NCBI GenBank assembly: GCA_020201525.1
Contig: JAIVGO010000003.1
Location: 1-42,749, forward strand
Direction: 5' to 3'
Source: Actinomycetota bacterium
GTDB taxonomy: Bacteria; Actinomycetota; AC-67
Length of the DNA stretch: 42,749 nucleotides
Within the stretch, counting starts at the first letter, position 1, and each line of letters opens with the position of its first letter. The notes below the pieces were generated by a model. It saw only the letters and a list, made by a program, of their open reading frames with translations. It did not search any database and was not told where the DNA came from. Positions 23,657 through 31,652 of this stretch are shown here, in pieces. The position numbers and the translations under genes are program-made.

Positions 23657-26299
23657 ATGAACCGTTTGCAACAGCTCCATGTAGCCGGGCAAAGCATCTG
23701 GCTGGACTTCCTTCGGCGCGGGATGGTGGCCCAGGGAGAGCTCGGCTTGATGATGCAGAAGCGGGCCGTTACCGGCGTCACCTCGAACCCGAGCATCTTT
23801 TCCAAAGCCATCGGCGGCTCGACCGATTACGACGCCGTCTTGCGGGAGCTCGTCGGCAAAGGAATGCGCGATCCCGTCGAGCTGTTCTACGAACTCGCGC
23901 TGGAAGATATTCGGCTTGCAGCCGATGTCTTCCGCCCCGGATATGACGCGAACGGCGGCGCAGACGGCTTCGTTTCCTTCGAGCTCGAGCCCCGACTCGC
24001 GCACGACACGCAAGGCAGCATCGACGCGGCGCGGGAAATCTTCGGACGCATCGGACGCCCCAATGTCATGATCAAGGTCGTCGGTACCGAAGAAGGTGTC
24101 CCGGCGGTAGAAGAGCTCATAGCCGGTGGTATCAACGTCAACGTCACCCTGTTGTTTTCCGTGCGGATGTACGAAAAGGTCGCGCGCGCGTACATCGCAG
24201 GGCTCCAGCGGCTCAAGGCCGACGGAAACGCTCTGGATCGGGTGGCTTCGGTCGCCTCCTTCTTTCTGTCTCGTGTCGACACCGTTGTCGACGGTGAGCT
24301 GCCGGAGGATTCGACGCTCCGCGGCACGATTGCGATCGCCAACGCGCAACTCGCGTACGAACGATTCCGCGAGATCTTTTCCGGCGCCGAATGGGAGAGC
24401 CTGGCCGCGGCAGGAGCGCGTGTACAGCGTCCGCTGTGGGCGTCGACCGGAACGAAAAATCCGGCTTATTCCGATGTGATGTACGTCGGACCACTCATCG
24501 GCGCAGACACCGTGAACACAATGCCGGAAGCGACTATGGATGCGTTCCTCGATCACGGCGTCGTGCAGCCGAACAGCGTTGCCGAAAGCCTCGATGCAGC
24601 ACGCGATGCCGTCGAAGCGCTGCCAAAGCTCGGTATCGACCTCGAGCGTATCGCGTCGGACCTCACGGAAAAGGGCATCAAGCTGTTCGAAGACGACTTT
24701 GCGAAACTGCAGGCGACCATCGAGCGCAAGGTAGACGAAGTACTCGCTGAACGACCGAAAGTCTCTGCGTCTCTCGGCACGCTCGACGATGCAGTCGAGC
24801 GCCGCCTCGAGCATATGACGCACGAGAAAGTCATCGAACGCCTGTGGCGCAAAGATCACACCGTCTGGAAGCAAGATCCGGCCGAGATATCCGACCGTCT
24901 CGGCTGGCTGTCCGTTGCGGATCTCATGCGCGATCGCGTCACGGAGCTCGAAACGTTTGCGAAAGAGGCCCGTGTTGACGGCTTCACGACGGCAGTGCTG
25001 CTCGGCATGGGCGGCTCGAGCCTCGCGCCGGAGGTTCTGCGAACGACACTCGGCGTGGCCGATGGCGCGCTGGATCTCGTCGTTCTCGACACGACCCATC
25101 CGGCGACGGTGGCGCGCGTGACGCAGGATCTGGATCTCCCCCACACGCTGTTCGTCGTCGCCAGCAAGTCGGGGACGACGATCGAGACGCTGTCGCACCT
25201 CGCGTACTTCTGGGACAAAGTCCAAGATGGAACGCACTTCGTCGCGATCACGGATCCGGGCACGTCCCTTGCCGCTCTCGGACGCGAGCGAGGCTTTCGC
25301 GGCATATTTCTGAACCCCCCCGATATCGGGGGACGATATTCCGCGCTTTCCCTGTTCGGATTGGTGCCCGCCGCGCTGATCGGCGCCGACATGATGTCGT
25401 TGCTGGAGGACGCGGAGGAGATGGCGACCGCGTCGCACAGGTGCGTTCCGTGCGCAGAGAATCCCGGCGCATGGCTCGGCGCGGTGATCGGTGAAGCGGC
25501 ACGTGCCGGTCGCGACAAGCTCACGCTGTCACTCGCGCCCGAGATCGCCTCGTTCGGCGCCTGGATCGAGCAGCTCATTGCCGAATCAACCGGCAAGGAA
25601 GGCACCGGCATCGTGCCGGTCACCGGCGAGGTGCTCGGCGGCCCCGAGGTCTACGGAGACGACAGGATCTTCGTGTCCATTGCCGGCTCCGACGAAGCCG
25701 ATCCGAAGCTCGTCGCGCTCGCGCAGGCCGGACACCCCGTCGTTCGTCTCGCCGGCGGTGCCGCGACGCTCGGCAACGAGTTCTTCCGCTGGGAGATGGC
25801 GACGGGTGTTGCCGGCGCGGTGCTCGGCATCAATCCGTTCGATCAGCCGAACGTCGCCGAGGCGAAGGAGGCGACGGCGAAGATCTTGAGCGAGCCCTTC
25901 ACCCACGAGGACTCCGGCGATGCCGGTGCGCTCTTGAAAGACGTTCGTCCGGGGGACTACGTCGCGATCCAGGCATACCTCGACCGAACCCCGGAAACGG
26001 AGGGCGCTCTCGAAAAAGCGCGCACCGCGATTCGAGACCGGCTCAAGGTTGCAACGACGGTCGGATTCGGCCCCCGATTCCTCCACTCGACGGGCCAGCT
26101 GCACAAAGGTGGCCCGGATACCGGCGTCTTCGTCCAGGTCGTGGATTCGGGGCGCGCGACCGACCTCGAGATCCCCGGCCGGCCGTACACGTTCGGTCGC
26201 CTCATCGATGCTCAGGCGGACGGCGATATGCGATCATTACGCGGGCGAAAACGCCGCGTCGCGCGCATAACGCTCGAAAGTCTCGGACGGGTGATGTGA
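23657..26299 (+). CDS. tal-pgi: Bifunctional transaldolase / glucose-6-phosphate isomerase
   Basis: 880-aa fusion of two sugar-phosphate enzymes. Residues 1-365 are a transaldolase: VTGVTSNPSIFSKAI near residue 35, the Schiff-base lysine K140 in MIKVVGTEEG, and LWASTGTKNPAY. Residues about 375-880 are a phosphoglucose isomerase: LGMGGSSLAPEVL (from about 449) and the sugar-binding SKSGTT at 503-508. The fusion links the non-oxidative pentose phosphate branch to glycolysis in one polypeptide; such fusions are known in several phyla. ATG at 23657 has GGAGGAGG 6 bp upstream, and an upstream longer reading is rejected. The 6-phosphogluconate dehydrogenase start overlaps its stop (GTGA), so the genes are coupled. 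Confidence 0.96.
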   Translation: MNRLQQLHVAGQSIWLDFLRRGMVAQGELGLMMQKRAVTGVTSNPSIFSKAIGGSTDYDAVLRELVGKGMRDPVELFYELALEDIRLAADVFRPGYDANGGADGFVSFELEPRLAHDTQGSIDAAREIFGRIGRPNVMIKVVGTEEGVPAVEELIAGGINVNVTLLFSVRMYEKVARAYIAGLQRLKADGNALDRVASVASFFLSRVDTVVDGELPEDSTLRGTIAIANAQLAYERFREIFSGAEWESLAAAGARVQRPLWASTGTKNPAYSDVMYVGPLIGADTVNTMPEATMDAFLDHGVVQPNSVAESLDAARDAVEALPKLGIDLERIASDLTEKGIKLFEDDFAKLQATIERKVDEVLAERPKVSASLGTLDDAVERRLEHMTHEKVIERLWRKDHTVWKQDPAEISDRLGWLSVADLMRDRVTELETFAKEARVDGFTTAVLLGMGGSSLAPEVLRTTLGVADGALDLVVLDTTHPATVARVTQDLDLPHTLFVVASKSGTTIETLSHLAYFWDKVQDGTHFVAITDPGTSLAALGRERGFRGIFLNPPDIGGRYSALSLFGLVPAALIGADMMSLLEDAEEMATASHRCVPCAENPGAWLGAVIGEAARAGRDKLTLSLAPEIASFGAWIEQLIAESTGKEGTGIVPVTGEVLGGPEVYGDDRIFVSIAGSDEADPKLVALAQAGHPVVRLAGGAATLGNEFFRWEMATGVAGAVLGINPFDQPNVAEAKEATAKILSEPFTHEDSGDAGALLKDVRPGDYVAIQAYLDRTPETEGALEKARTAIRDRLKVATTVGFGPRFLHSTGQLHKGGPDTGVFVQVVDSGRATDLEIPGRPYTFGRLIDAQADGDMRSLRGRKRRVARITLESLGRVM

Positions 26300-27177
26300 C
26301 GGTGCAGATCGGGATGGTCGGTCTCGGCCGCATGGGTGTGGGCATGTCGGAGAGGCTTCGCCTCGGCGGCCACGACGTGATCGGATACGACCGCGACCCC
26401 GCCGTGTCCCAAGCAGCGTCGCTCGAGGACCTCGTCGGCCGCCTGTCCCCACCGCGTGCCGTGTGGGTCATGGTGCCCTCGGGCGAGCCGACGGAGCAGA
26501 CGATCGTTGCGCTGTCCGCGTTACTGACCGACGGCGACACGATCATCGACGGAGGCAATTCGAACTTTCGTGATTCGATCCGTCGCGCCTCCTCGCTCGC
26601 GGAAAAGGGGATCGATTTGCTCGACGCCGGAACGTCCGGCGGCATCTGGGGATTGCAAGAAGGGTTTTGCTTGATGGTGGGTGGTTCGGCGCACGCGTTC
26701 GCACGGATCGAGCCGGCCTTCAAAACGCTTGCGCCGGAGGCGGGATATGCGCACGTCGGCTCATCCGGCTCGGGTCACTTCGTGAAGATGGTCCACAACG
26801 GAATCGAATACGGGCTCTTGCAGGCATACGCGGAAGGGTTTGAGATTCTTCGGGGCTCGAAGCTGTTTACCGATCTCGATCTCCATCAAATCGCCGACCT
26901 ATGGCGGCACGGATCGGTGGTGCGATCGTGGCTTCTCGATCTCGCCGAGCGCGCATTGTCGGCCGATCCCGAGCTTTCGAAAATCGAGGGCTACGTCGCC
27001 GACTCAGGCGAAGGGCGCTGGACGGTGCTCGAAGCGATCGAGGAAGACGTCCCTGCGCCCCTCACCGCACTGTCGCTGTTCGCCCGGTTCGCGTCGCGCC
27101 AGGAAAGCTCGTTTGCGATGAAGATGATCGCGGCCTTGCGCCACGAGTTCGGCGGGCACGCGGTCAAAGAGTCTTAG
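26296..27177 (+). CDS. gnd: 6-phosphogluconate dehydrogenase, short form
   Basis: 293-aa oxidoreductase of the 6-phosphogluconate dehydrogenase family, the decarboxylating step of the oxidative pentose phosphate pathway that produces ribulose 5-phosphate and NAD(P)H. N-terminal Rossmann motif GMVGLGRMG, then IIDGGNSNF, LDAGTSGGIWG and the catalytic-lysine motif HFVKMVHNGIEYG. At about 290 residues it is the short form, often NAD-linked, lacking the C-terminal tail of the 470-aa enzymes. The GTG at 26296 overlaps the fusion gene stop by 4 bp. Its 3' end overlaps the convergent repeat-protein gene by 4 bp. Confidence 0.94.
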   Translation: MTVQIGMVGLGRMGVGMSERLRLGGHDVIGYDRDPAVSQAASLEDLVGRLSPPRAVWVMVPSGEPTEQTIVALSALLTDGDTIIDGGNSNFRDSIRRASSLAEKGIDLLDAGTSGGIWGLQEGFCLMVGGSAHAFARIEPAFKTLAPEAGYAHVGSSGSGHFVKMVHNGIEYGLLQAYAEGFEILRGSKLFTDLDLHQIADLWRHGSVVRSWLLDLAERALSADPELSKIEGYVADSGEGRWTVLEAIEEDVPAPLTALSLFARFASRQESSFAMKMIAALRHEFGGHAVKES

Positions 27178-28630
27178 AGCGCTCCGACATCCGTCGTGCC
27201 GCTACGCAACCACACACCGCCGAGAACCGTGCTCGCGAACAACAGGTCCGCCGCGAGAGGATGCTGGGCAAGGAACGTCGATGCGCGCCAGCGAGGATCG
27301 AAAACGAGAGCCAGCTCGGCAAGCAGCGGCTCCACCGAACCGTTGTACGTGGTCCCGATCGGGTTCGGTGCGCTCTTCAGTGGGTTCAGGAAGCTCGCCT
27401 TCAAGTCGGTCACGGTTGCGGCACTGAACGCCGCGTTCACGACGACCTTGTAGACGCCGCCGCTTGCCGACGCCGGCGGCGCGGAGCCGGTAGACCACGA
27501 CGAAACGATGAGTGTGTGCTCCGTCGGATCGTTCACGTCGAGGATCACGCTCAAGATTTGCCCCGTGATCGGTTGCGACAGCGTCATTGCTGTTCCAAAT
27601 GATCCCGGGCCGGACGCGCCCGTCGTCGCGCTGTAGATCTTCCCGTCGTGGGTGCCGACGTAAATGCGAGGCGTGCTCATCGCTTTCGTGACGGCGAACC
27701 CCGGTGACGAGCCGCAGCTGGGCAGGGAATTGGTGAACGACCAAACGCCGCCGTTCTTCACGCCGGTCCAAAGGCCCGAGTTTGCCCCGGCGTACAACAC
27801 ATAGGAGCTGCTCGGGTCGAACGAGAGGTTGCCGACGAGACGCGACGACACGAGGACGCTTGCGCCGCACGTGTCTGCGAACGTGTACGGCGTCCACGAC
27901 GAGCCGCCGTTGCCCGAAATGTACACGCTTGGGCTCGTGCCGTTTGCGTCGGTGCCGACGACACTATTCGTCTGCTGGATGCGACCGGCTGCGATCGTGA
28001 TCGAACCACCGGCGGGTGATCGACGGCAATGGCATTGCCGCGAATGCCGGGCAGGATCCGACGCCACGTTATGCCGCCGGTCGACACGCCTTGGTTCACC
28101 GGCGGCGTCGCCGTTTGCACGCGCAGTTCCGCTTTGTATACCCCGCCGTATTCGACTTTCGGGCTATTGAGGTTCGAAAGGTTCAGCGTGAGGTTGTAGG
28201 CCGACACGTAGACGGCAAGCGGATCCTGCGGGTCGAACGCGATACCTTCGACGCCACAGCCACCGAGTGCGCCGAGGAGATCGAATGCCGCATCGGTCGT
28301 CCCATACACCAGGTCATCCGTCGCAGGGTTGACCGACACGCGCGGCAAGCAATAAGGCGTCAGCGTGGTCCAGCCCACGCCGGGAACCGATTCATAGAGC
28401 CCGAAGATCGCGTTGCCCAGCAGAAAGCGACCTTTGACCGTCGGGTCGGCGACGATACGGCGCGATGTATACACAGGCACGGGCTTGCCGTCGCCGGCCG
28501 TTGCAGCGATGAAAGGAAGCCCGAGCTGATCGGGAATCCACCCTACCGGCGGAAGTGCGGAGTGGCCGGCCGATGGAAGGATGAGAGCGACGCTCGCAAT
28601 GAGCCCGACGAGCGACCGCCGCGCGCGCAT
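27174..28630 (-). pseudogene. Frameshifted secreted beta-propeller-like protein
   Basis: The gene is split in two frames. The 5' part (from ATG at 28630, preceded by GGGAGAAC) has a signal peptide (LVGLIASVALILPSAGHSA) and reads to about GIRGNAIAVDH. The 3' part, in another frame, continues with AGGSITIAAGRIQQTN through to the stop at 27174. The break is near 28014-28016 at a GGG run (CCC on the coding strand); one added C would restore a single protein of about 485 residues. The content (ISGNGGSSWTPYTF, RIYVGTHDGKIYSATTG, GGVWSFTNS) resembles sialidase/BNR-type or WD-like propeller repeats. Whether this is a real mutation or a sequencing error cannot be decided here. No ligand is predicted. 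Confidence 0.8.
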
Positions 28631-28714
28631 GTTCTCCCTCTCCTCTGCCCGAGTCCTTTTTACCCTTTTCGCCGAATTCATACCCGAAGCCTGCCCGGCA
28701 TGACCGAAAGGTCC

Positions 28715-28743
28715 TTGACGCCGAAACTCCTCCGGGACAGGAT
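28715..28743 (+). promoter_or_regulatory. Candidate promoter of the FHA-LuxR gene
   Basis: TTGACG (28715-28720) and CAGGAT (28738-28743) are 17 bp apart, and the ATG is 8 bp past the latter with no Shine-Dalgarno sequence. The -10 is a weak match. Confidence 0.35.
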
Positions 28744-28751
28744 GCGCCCCA

Positions 28752-29321
28752 ATGTCCGCCCCGCTGCTCATCTTCATCCACGGTCCCGTGGCGGGCCGCC
28801 GCGTGCCGTTGGACGCCGACGAGATCACCGTCGGCCGCACCGACCAGAACGATCTGGCGCTGGACGACCCGCAGGTGTCCCGCACGCACGCGATCTTCAT
28901 GCGGCGCGGCGGCGTGATGGTTCTGGAGGATCTCGGCAGCCACAACGGGACGTACGTCAACGAGGAAAGGCTTCACGGCGTTCGCCAGCTCCATCACGGC
29001 GACCGGATTTCGATCGGACTGAGCCGAATCTTGTTCGAGGATCAAAGCCTTGTCCAAGACGACACGACGCAAGTATCGGACCCGTCGGCGTTTTCGGCCG
29101 TCGCCTTCACGCAGCGTCAGCTCCAAGTTCTCCGCCTGGTGGCGCGTGGATTGTCGAACAAGCAGATCGGGGAGCGCTTGTTCGTCAGCGAGCGAACGGT
29201 GAAGGCCTACTTGTCCAGCATCTTCGAAAAGCTTCAAGTCCAAAAGCGAAGCGCGGCCGTCGCTTCGGCGCTACGCCTCGGGCTCATCGATATGCCGCGC
29301 GAAGGCGAAACCGACGTCTGA
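28752..29321 (+). CDS. FHA-LuxR transcriptional regulator
   Basis: 189-aa protein with an N-terminal forkhead-associated domain and a C-terminal LuxR/GerE helix-turn-helix. The phosphothreonine pocket is visible in ITVGRTDQNDLALDD, VSRTHA and LGSHNGTYVN. The DNA-binding domain reads TQRQLQVLRLVARGLSNKQIGERLFVSERTVKAYLSSIFEKL. The FHA module replaces the usual receiver, so DNA binding may be tuned by a Ser/Thr-kinase target instead of aspartate phosphorylation (inference from domain logic). It diverges from the frameshifted secreted-protein gene and precedes the exported peptide gene by 135 bp, making the surface-protein genes downstream natural targets. No kinase is in view. Confidence 0.93.
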   Translation: MSAPLLIFIHGPVAGRRVPLDADEITVGRTDQNDLALDDPQVSRTHAIFMRRGGVMVLEDLGSHNGTYVNEERLHGVRQLHHGDRISIGLSRILFEDQSLVQDDTTQVSDPSAFSAVAFTQRQLQVLRLVARGLSNKQIGERLFVSERTVKAYLSSIFEKLQVQKRSAAVASALRLGLIDMPREGETDV

Positions 29322-29419
29322 ACCCGAAGAAAGCCGCAATTCAGTACTTCCGGCAAGGCCTCCCGAATCACCCCGTAAGACCCAACCCCCTTCCTCGTAT
29401 TGATCCGCAGGGTTGAGTA

Positions 29420-29437
29420 ACCGCGGTACGCCGCGGT
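29420..29437 (+). promoter_or_regulatory. Hairpin in the 5' leader of the exported peptide gene
   Basis: ACCGCGG (29420-29426) and CCGCGGT (29431-29437) form a perfect 7-bp stem with a 4-base loop, ending a few bases before the GGAAAGGGGG ribosome-binding site. It could stabilise the mRNA or control translation. Confidence 0.5.
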
Positions 29438-29456
29438 CAGGAAAGGGGGAAAAAGA

Positions 29457-29660
29457 ATGAAGAAGATCAGCATGTTTCTCGCGATTGCAATGTTGCTGAT
29501 GATGGTCATCGGCATGGTTGGCATCGGTCACGCAACACAGTGTGCCGGACCGGTTGCGACGGACTGTAACTCGGGTCCGAACGACACCGCTCCTCACTGT
29601 GACGTGTTCGTGGACAGCGGCCAGGGACTCCCGGTCGATGGCACGTGTCTTTCGCAGTAA
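29457..29660 (+). CDS. Exported 67-aa four-cysteine peptide
   Basis: Small secreted protein that I do not recognise. MKKISMFLAIAMLLMMVIGM is a clear signal peptide core, with cleavage likely after GIGHA (residue 26). The mature chain of about 41 residues has four cysteines (29, 37, 48, 64), consistent with two disulfides, is acidic and glycine/proline-rich, and contains no lysine or arginine. An unusually strong GGAAAGGGGG site precedes the ATG. A leader hairpin and a very strong terminator bracket it, so it is an independent and probably highly expressed transcript. A structural surface component, a signal or a toxin-like peptide are all possible; none is supported directly. Confidence 0.8.
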   Translation: MKKISMFLAIAMLLMMVIGMVGIGHATQCAGPVATDCNSGPNDTAPHCDVFVDSGQGLPVDGTCLSQ

Positions 29661-29676
29661 CAACACGCTAACTCCT

Positions 29677-29707
29677 AGGAGGGGGCTTCGGCCCCCTCCT
29701 TTTTTTT
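29677..29707 (+). terminator. Strong intrinsic terminator after the exported peptide
   Basis: AGGAGGGGGC (29677-29686) and GCCCCCTCCT (29691-29700) form a perfect 10-bp stem closed by a TTCG tetraloop, followed by a run of T to 29707. Confidence 0.97.
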
Positions 29708-29963
29708 GGGCGGCGGCAAGTTCCGACTTCCCACGACATGCGACGCGAGAGAGACACTCAATCTTTCGTAGAGCTTCGGGTCCCGCTCGCCCGGTTGTTG
29801 TCGGTATCGGCGCCCGCTCGTTCGCAACCCGCGCCCGCGATTTTTCGTGGACCCCGTACCTTCTCCCCGAGATCACTCGTTGCGTTCATGAATCGCAAAT
29901 TGTGGTCAGGCTCATTTCTCGTATGCCAGGGGGCCGGAGCGATCCGGCAAGAAGGAGGATCGA
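29708..29963 (+). other. Noncoding leader before the PKD-protein gene
   Basis: About 255 bp without a supported gene on either strand. Its only clear structure is a hairpin GCCGGA-gcga-TCCGGC at 29933-29948 with a GNRA tetraloop, immediately before the AAGAAGGAGG ribosome-binding site of the next gene. Confidence 0.5.
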
Positions 29964-31607
29964 ATGTCCAAAGTGAGGCAGCGTCGGGCAATCCGGCTCA
30001 TGGCGCTCAAGTCATTCGCGGTCACGCTCGTCGTGATCGCTTCGAGCGTGTTCGGCGCCGGTATCGCGCTGGCCGCGCAGGATCCATGCAACGGCGTCTT
30101 CAGCGGCCAGACCCCGGATCCCATTAACAAGGTGGCCGACAAATCTTCAGCGATCCCAGGTGAGTCGATCACATATACGGTCACGTGGCACTCCACGGGA
30201 GCCGATTCCGCAGACGTCACCGACTGCTTTCAGGTTGACGACGGAAGCGATCCCGTCCTCAATGCGCTCGTGACTCTCGCCAACACCACGTCCGACCGTC
30301 CCAACGTTGGATCGGCCGGCAGCGCACAGTCGTGGACGTTCTCGATCGCGATTCCATTGGAGTCGGCTCTCGTCGGGCACACGGTTTACGACCGGGCGAA
30401 GATTACTCACGGGAGCGCGGAGTCTCGGAGCGAGTCGGTCGGAGTTCTGGTTACGGCGCCCCCGCCCCCTGTCAACCACGCACCGACGGTCGGCTGCCCG
30501 ACGACGTCGATCAGCGACCTCGGAGTGGACTTCACCGCGAGTGGCAGTGACCAAGACGGCGATGCATTGACCTACAGCTGGAACTTCGGTGACGGAAGCG
30601 CGGTGCTCGACAGCGGCTCTACGAACACGGCGCATCACGCCTACGCCGCCGGCGGGACGTATCAAGTCGTCGTGACGGTGAGCGACGGAACGCTCACCGG
30701 CGCTTCGGGCAACTGCCCGGTGACGGTCACCGCTCCGATCATTTCGCCGGTCAACCACGCACCGACGGTCGGCTGCCCGACGACGTCGATCAGCGACCTC
30801 GGAGTGGACTTCACCGCGAATGGCAGCGACCAAGACGGCGACGCAGTGACGTACAGCTGGAACTTCGGCGACGGCAGCGCTGTGCTCAACAGCGGCTCTA
30901 CGAACACGGCGCATCACGCTTTCGCCTCCGGCGGCACGTATCAAGTCGTCGTGACGGTCAGCGACGGAACGCTCACCGGTTCCTCCGGCAACTGCCCGGT
31001 GACGGTCACGGCTCCGATCATTCCGTCGATCCCGCCCATCCCGCCGGTCAACCTTGGTCCGACCGTGGCATGCCCCACCCTCGGCGTTGCCGGCCTCACG
31101 GTCGACTTCAGCGCCGTGGGCGTCGATCCAGACGGCGGCTCGATCACTGGTTACCACTGGGACTTCGGTGACGGCCACACCGCCGACACGGCACTCGGCT
31201 CCGCGCAGCACGTGTTCGCGGCAGACGGGACGTACCAAGCGATCGTAACGGTCGCAGAGTCCGACGGTGCGCTCACCGGGACTTCCGCTAGCTGCCCGGT
31301 GACCGTTGCCGCTCCGGTAGTGATCGTCGCCGACGACGGAGACGACACGAGCGGTGAGACGCCGGACGACACGGTTGTTCTTGCGGTGAAGAAGCGCCTG
31401 CCGAAGACTGGTGTGTCCACGGTACCGATGGCGTGGCTTGCAGCGATGCTGCTCCTGTCGGGCCTTCTTCTCCGGAGTGCGAAGCCGCGGCCGGTTCGCG
31501 CGGTGTTTGCGGGCCGAGGCTTGGTTGCAACGCAGGTCGCGCAATACGGTCTCTCGCTTGCGGCGAGCGCCCGCCCGATGCGCCGGTACACGCACCGACG
31601 CATCTAG
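29964..31607 (+). CDS. PKD-repeat surface protein with LPKTG sorting signal
   Basis: 547-aa exported protein. A signal peptide (SFAVTLVVIASSVFGAGIALA) is followed by a DUF11-like domain with SITYTVTWHSTGADSADVTD, then three PKD domains (about residues 170-262, 263-355 and 362-455) with the YSWNFGDGS or YHWDFGDGH hallmark. After an acidic linker (DDGDDTSGETPDD) comes LPKTG at 479-483, a hydrophobic segment and a positive cluster. Unlike ordinary sortase substrates it carries about 40 further residues after the membrane segment. The first two PKD domains are nearly identical at the DNA level. ATG at 29964 has AAGGAGG. It is likely a wall-anchored adhesion or scaffold protein and a substrate of the sortase at 41593. 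Confidence 0.9.
   Translation: MSKVRQRRAIRLMALKSFAVTLVVIASSVFGAGIALAAQDPCNGVFSGQTPDPINKVADKSSAIPGESITYTVTWHSTGADSADVTDCFQVDDGSDPVLNALVTLANTTSDRPNVGSAGSAQSWTFSIAIPLESALVGHTVYDRAKITHGSAESRSESVGVLVTAPPPPVNHAPTVGCPTTSISDLGVDFTASGSDQDGDALTYSWNFGDGSAVLDSGSTNTAHHAYAAGGTYQVVVTVSDGTLTGASGNCPVTVTAPIISPVNHAPTVGCPTTSISDLGVDFTANGSDQDGDAVTYSWNFGDGSAVLNSGSTNTAHHAFASGGTYQVVVTVSDGTLTGSSGNCPVTVTAPIIPSIPPIPPVNLGPTVACPTLGVAGLTVDFSAVGVDPDGGSITGYHWDFGDGHTADTALGSAQHVFAADGTYQAIVTVAESDGALTGTSASCPVTVAAPVVIVADDGDDTSGETPDDTVVLAVKKRLPKTGVSTVPMAWLAAMLLLSGLLLRSAKPRPVRAVFAGRGLVATQVAQYGLSLAASARPMRRYTHRRI
30471..31028 (+). repeat. Two 279-bp tandem repeats encoding PKD domains
   Basis: Copy 1 begins at 30471 and copy 2 at 30750, each opening GTCAACCACGCACCGACGGT; they are near-identical over 93 codons. 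A third, diverged copy begins at 31047 after an 18-bp insertion. This points to recent internal duplication. Confidence 0.9.
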
Positions 31608-31624
31608 GAAATCAGCATGGTGAG

Positions 31625-31649
31625 AGCGGCTCCTTCGGGAGCCGCTTTT
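31625..31649 (+). terminator. Intrinsic terminator after the PKD-protein gene
   Basis: AGCGGCTCC (31625-31633) and GGAGCCGCT (31638-31646) pair around a TTCG tetraloop, followed by TTTT. It lies between two convergent genes. Confidence 0.9.
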
Positions 31650-31652
31650 CGT

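Noticed and set aside
23510..25438. A 642-codon minus-strand open frame
   Set aside because: It lies opposite the transaldolase-isomerase fusion, which carries intact catalytic motifs. Long antisense frames are expected in GC-rich coding DNA.
30471..31300. Repeats as a possible CRISPR or satellite array
   Set aside because: Units are 279 bp, in frame and encode PKD domains, so they are coding repeats.
30147..31595. A 482-codon minus-strand open frame with internal repeats
   Set aside because: It is the antisense image of the PKD repeats; the plus-strand protein has a signal peptide, PKD motifs and a sorting signal.
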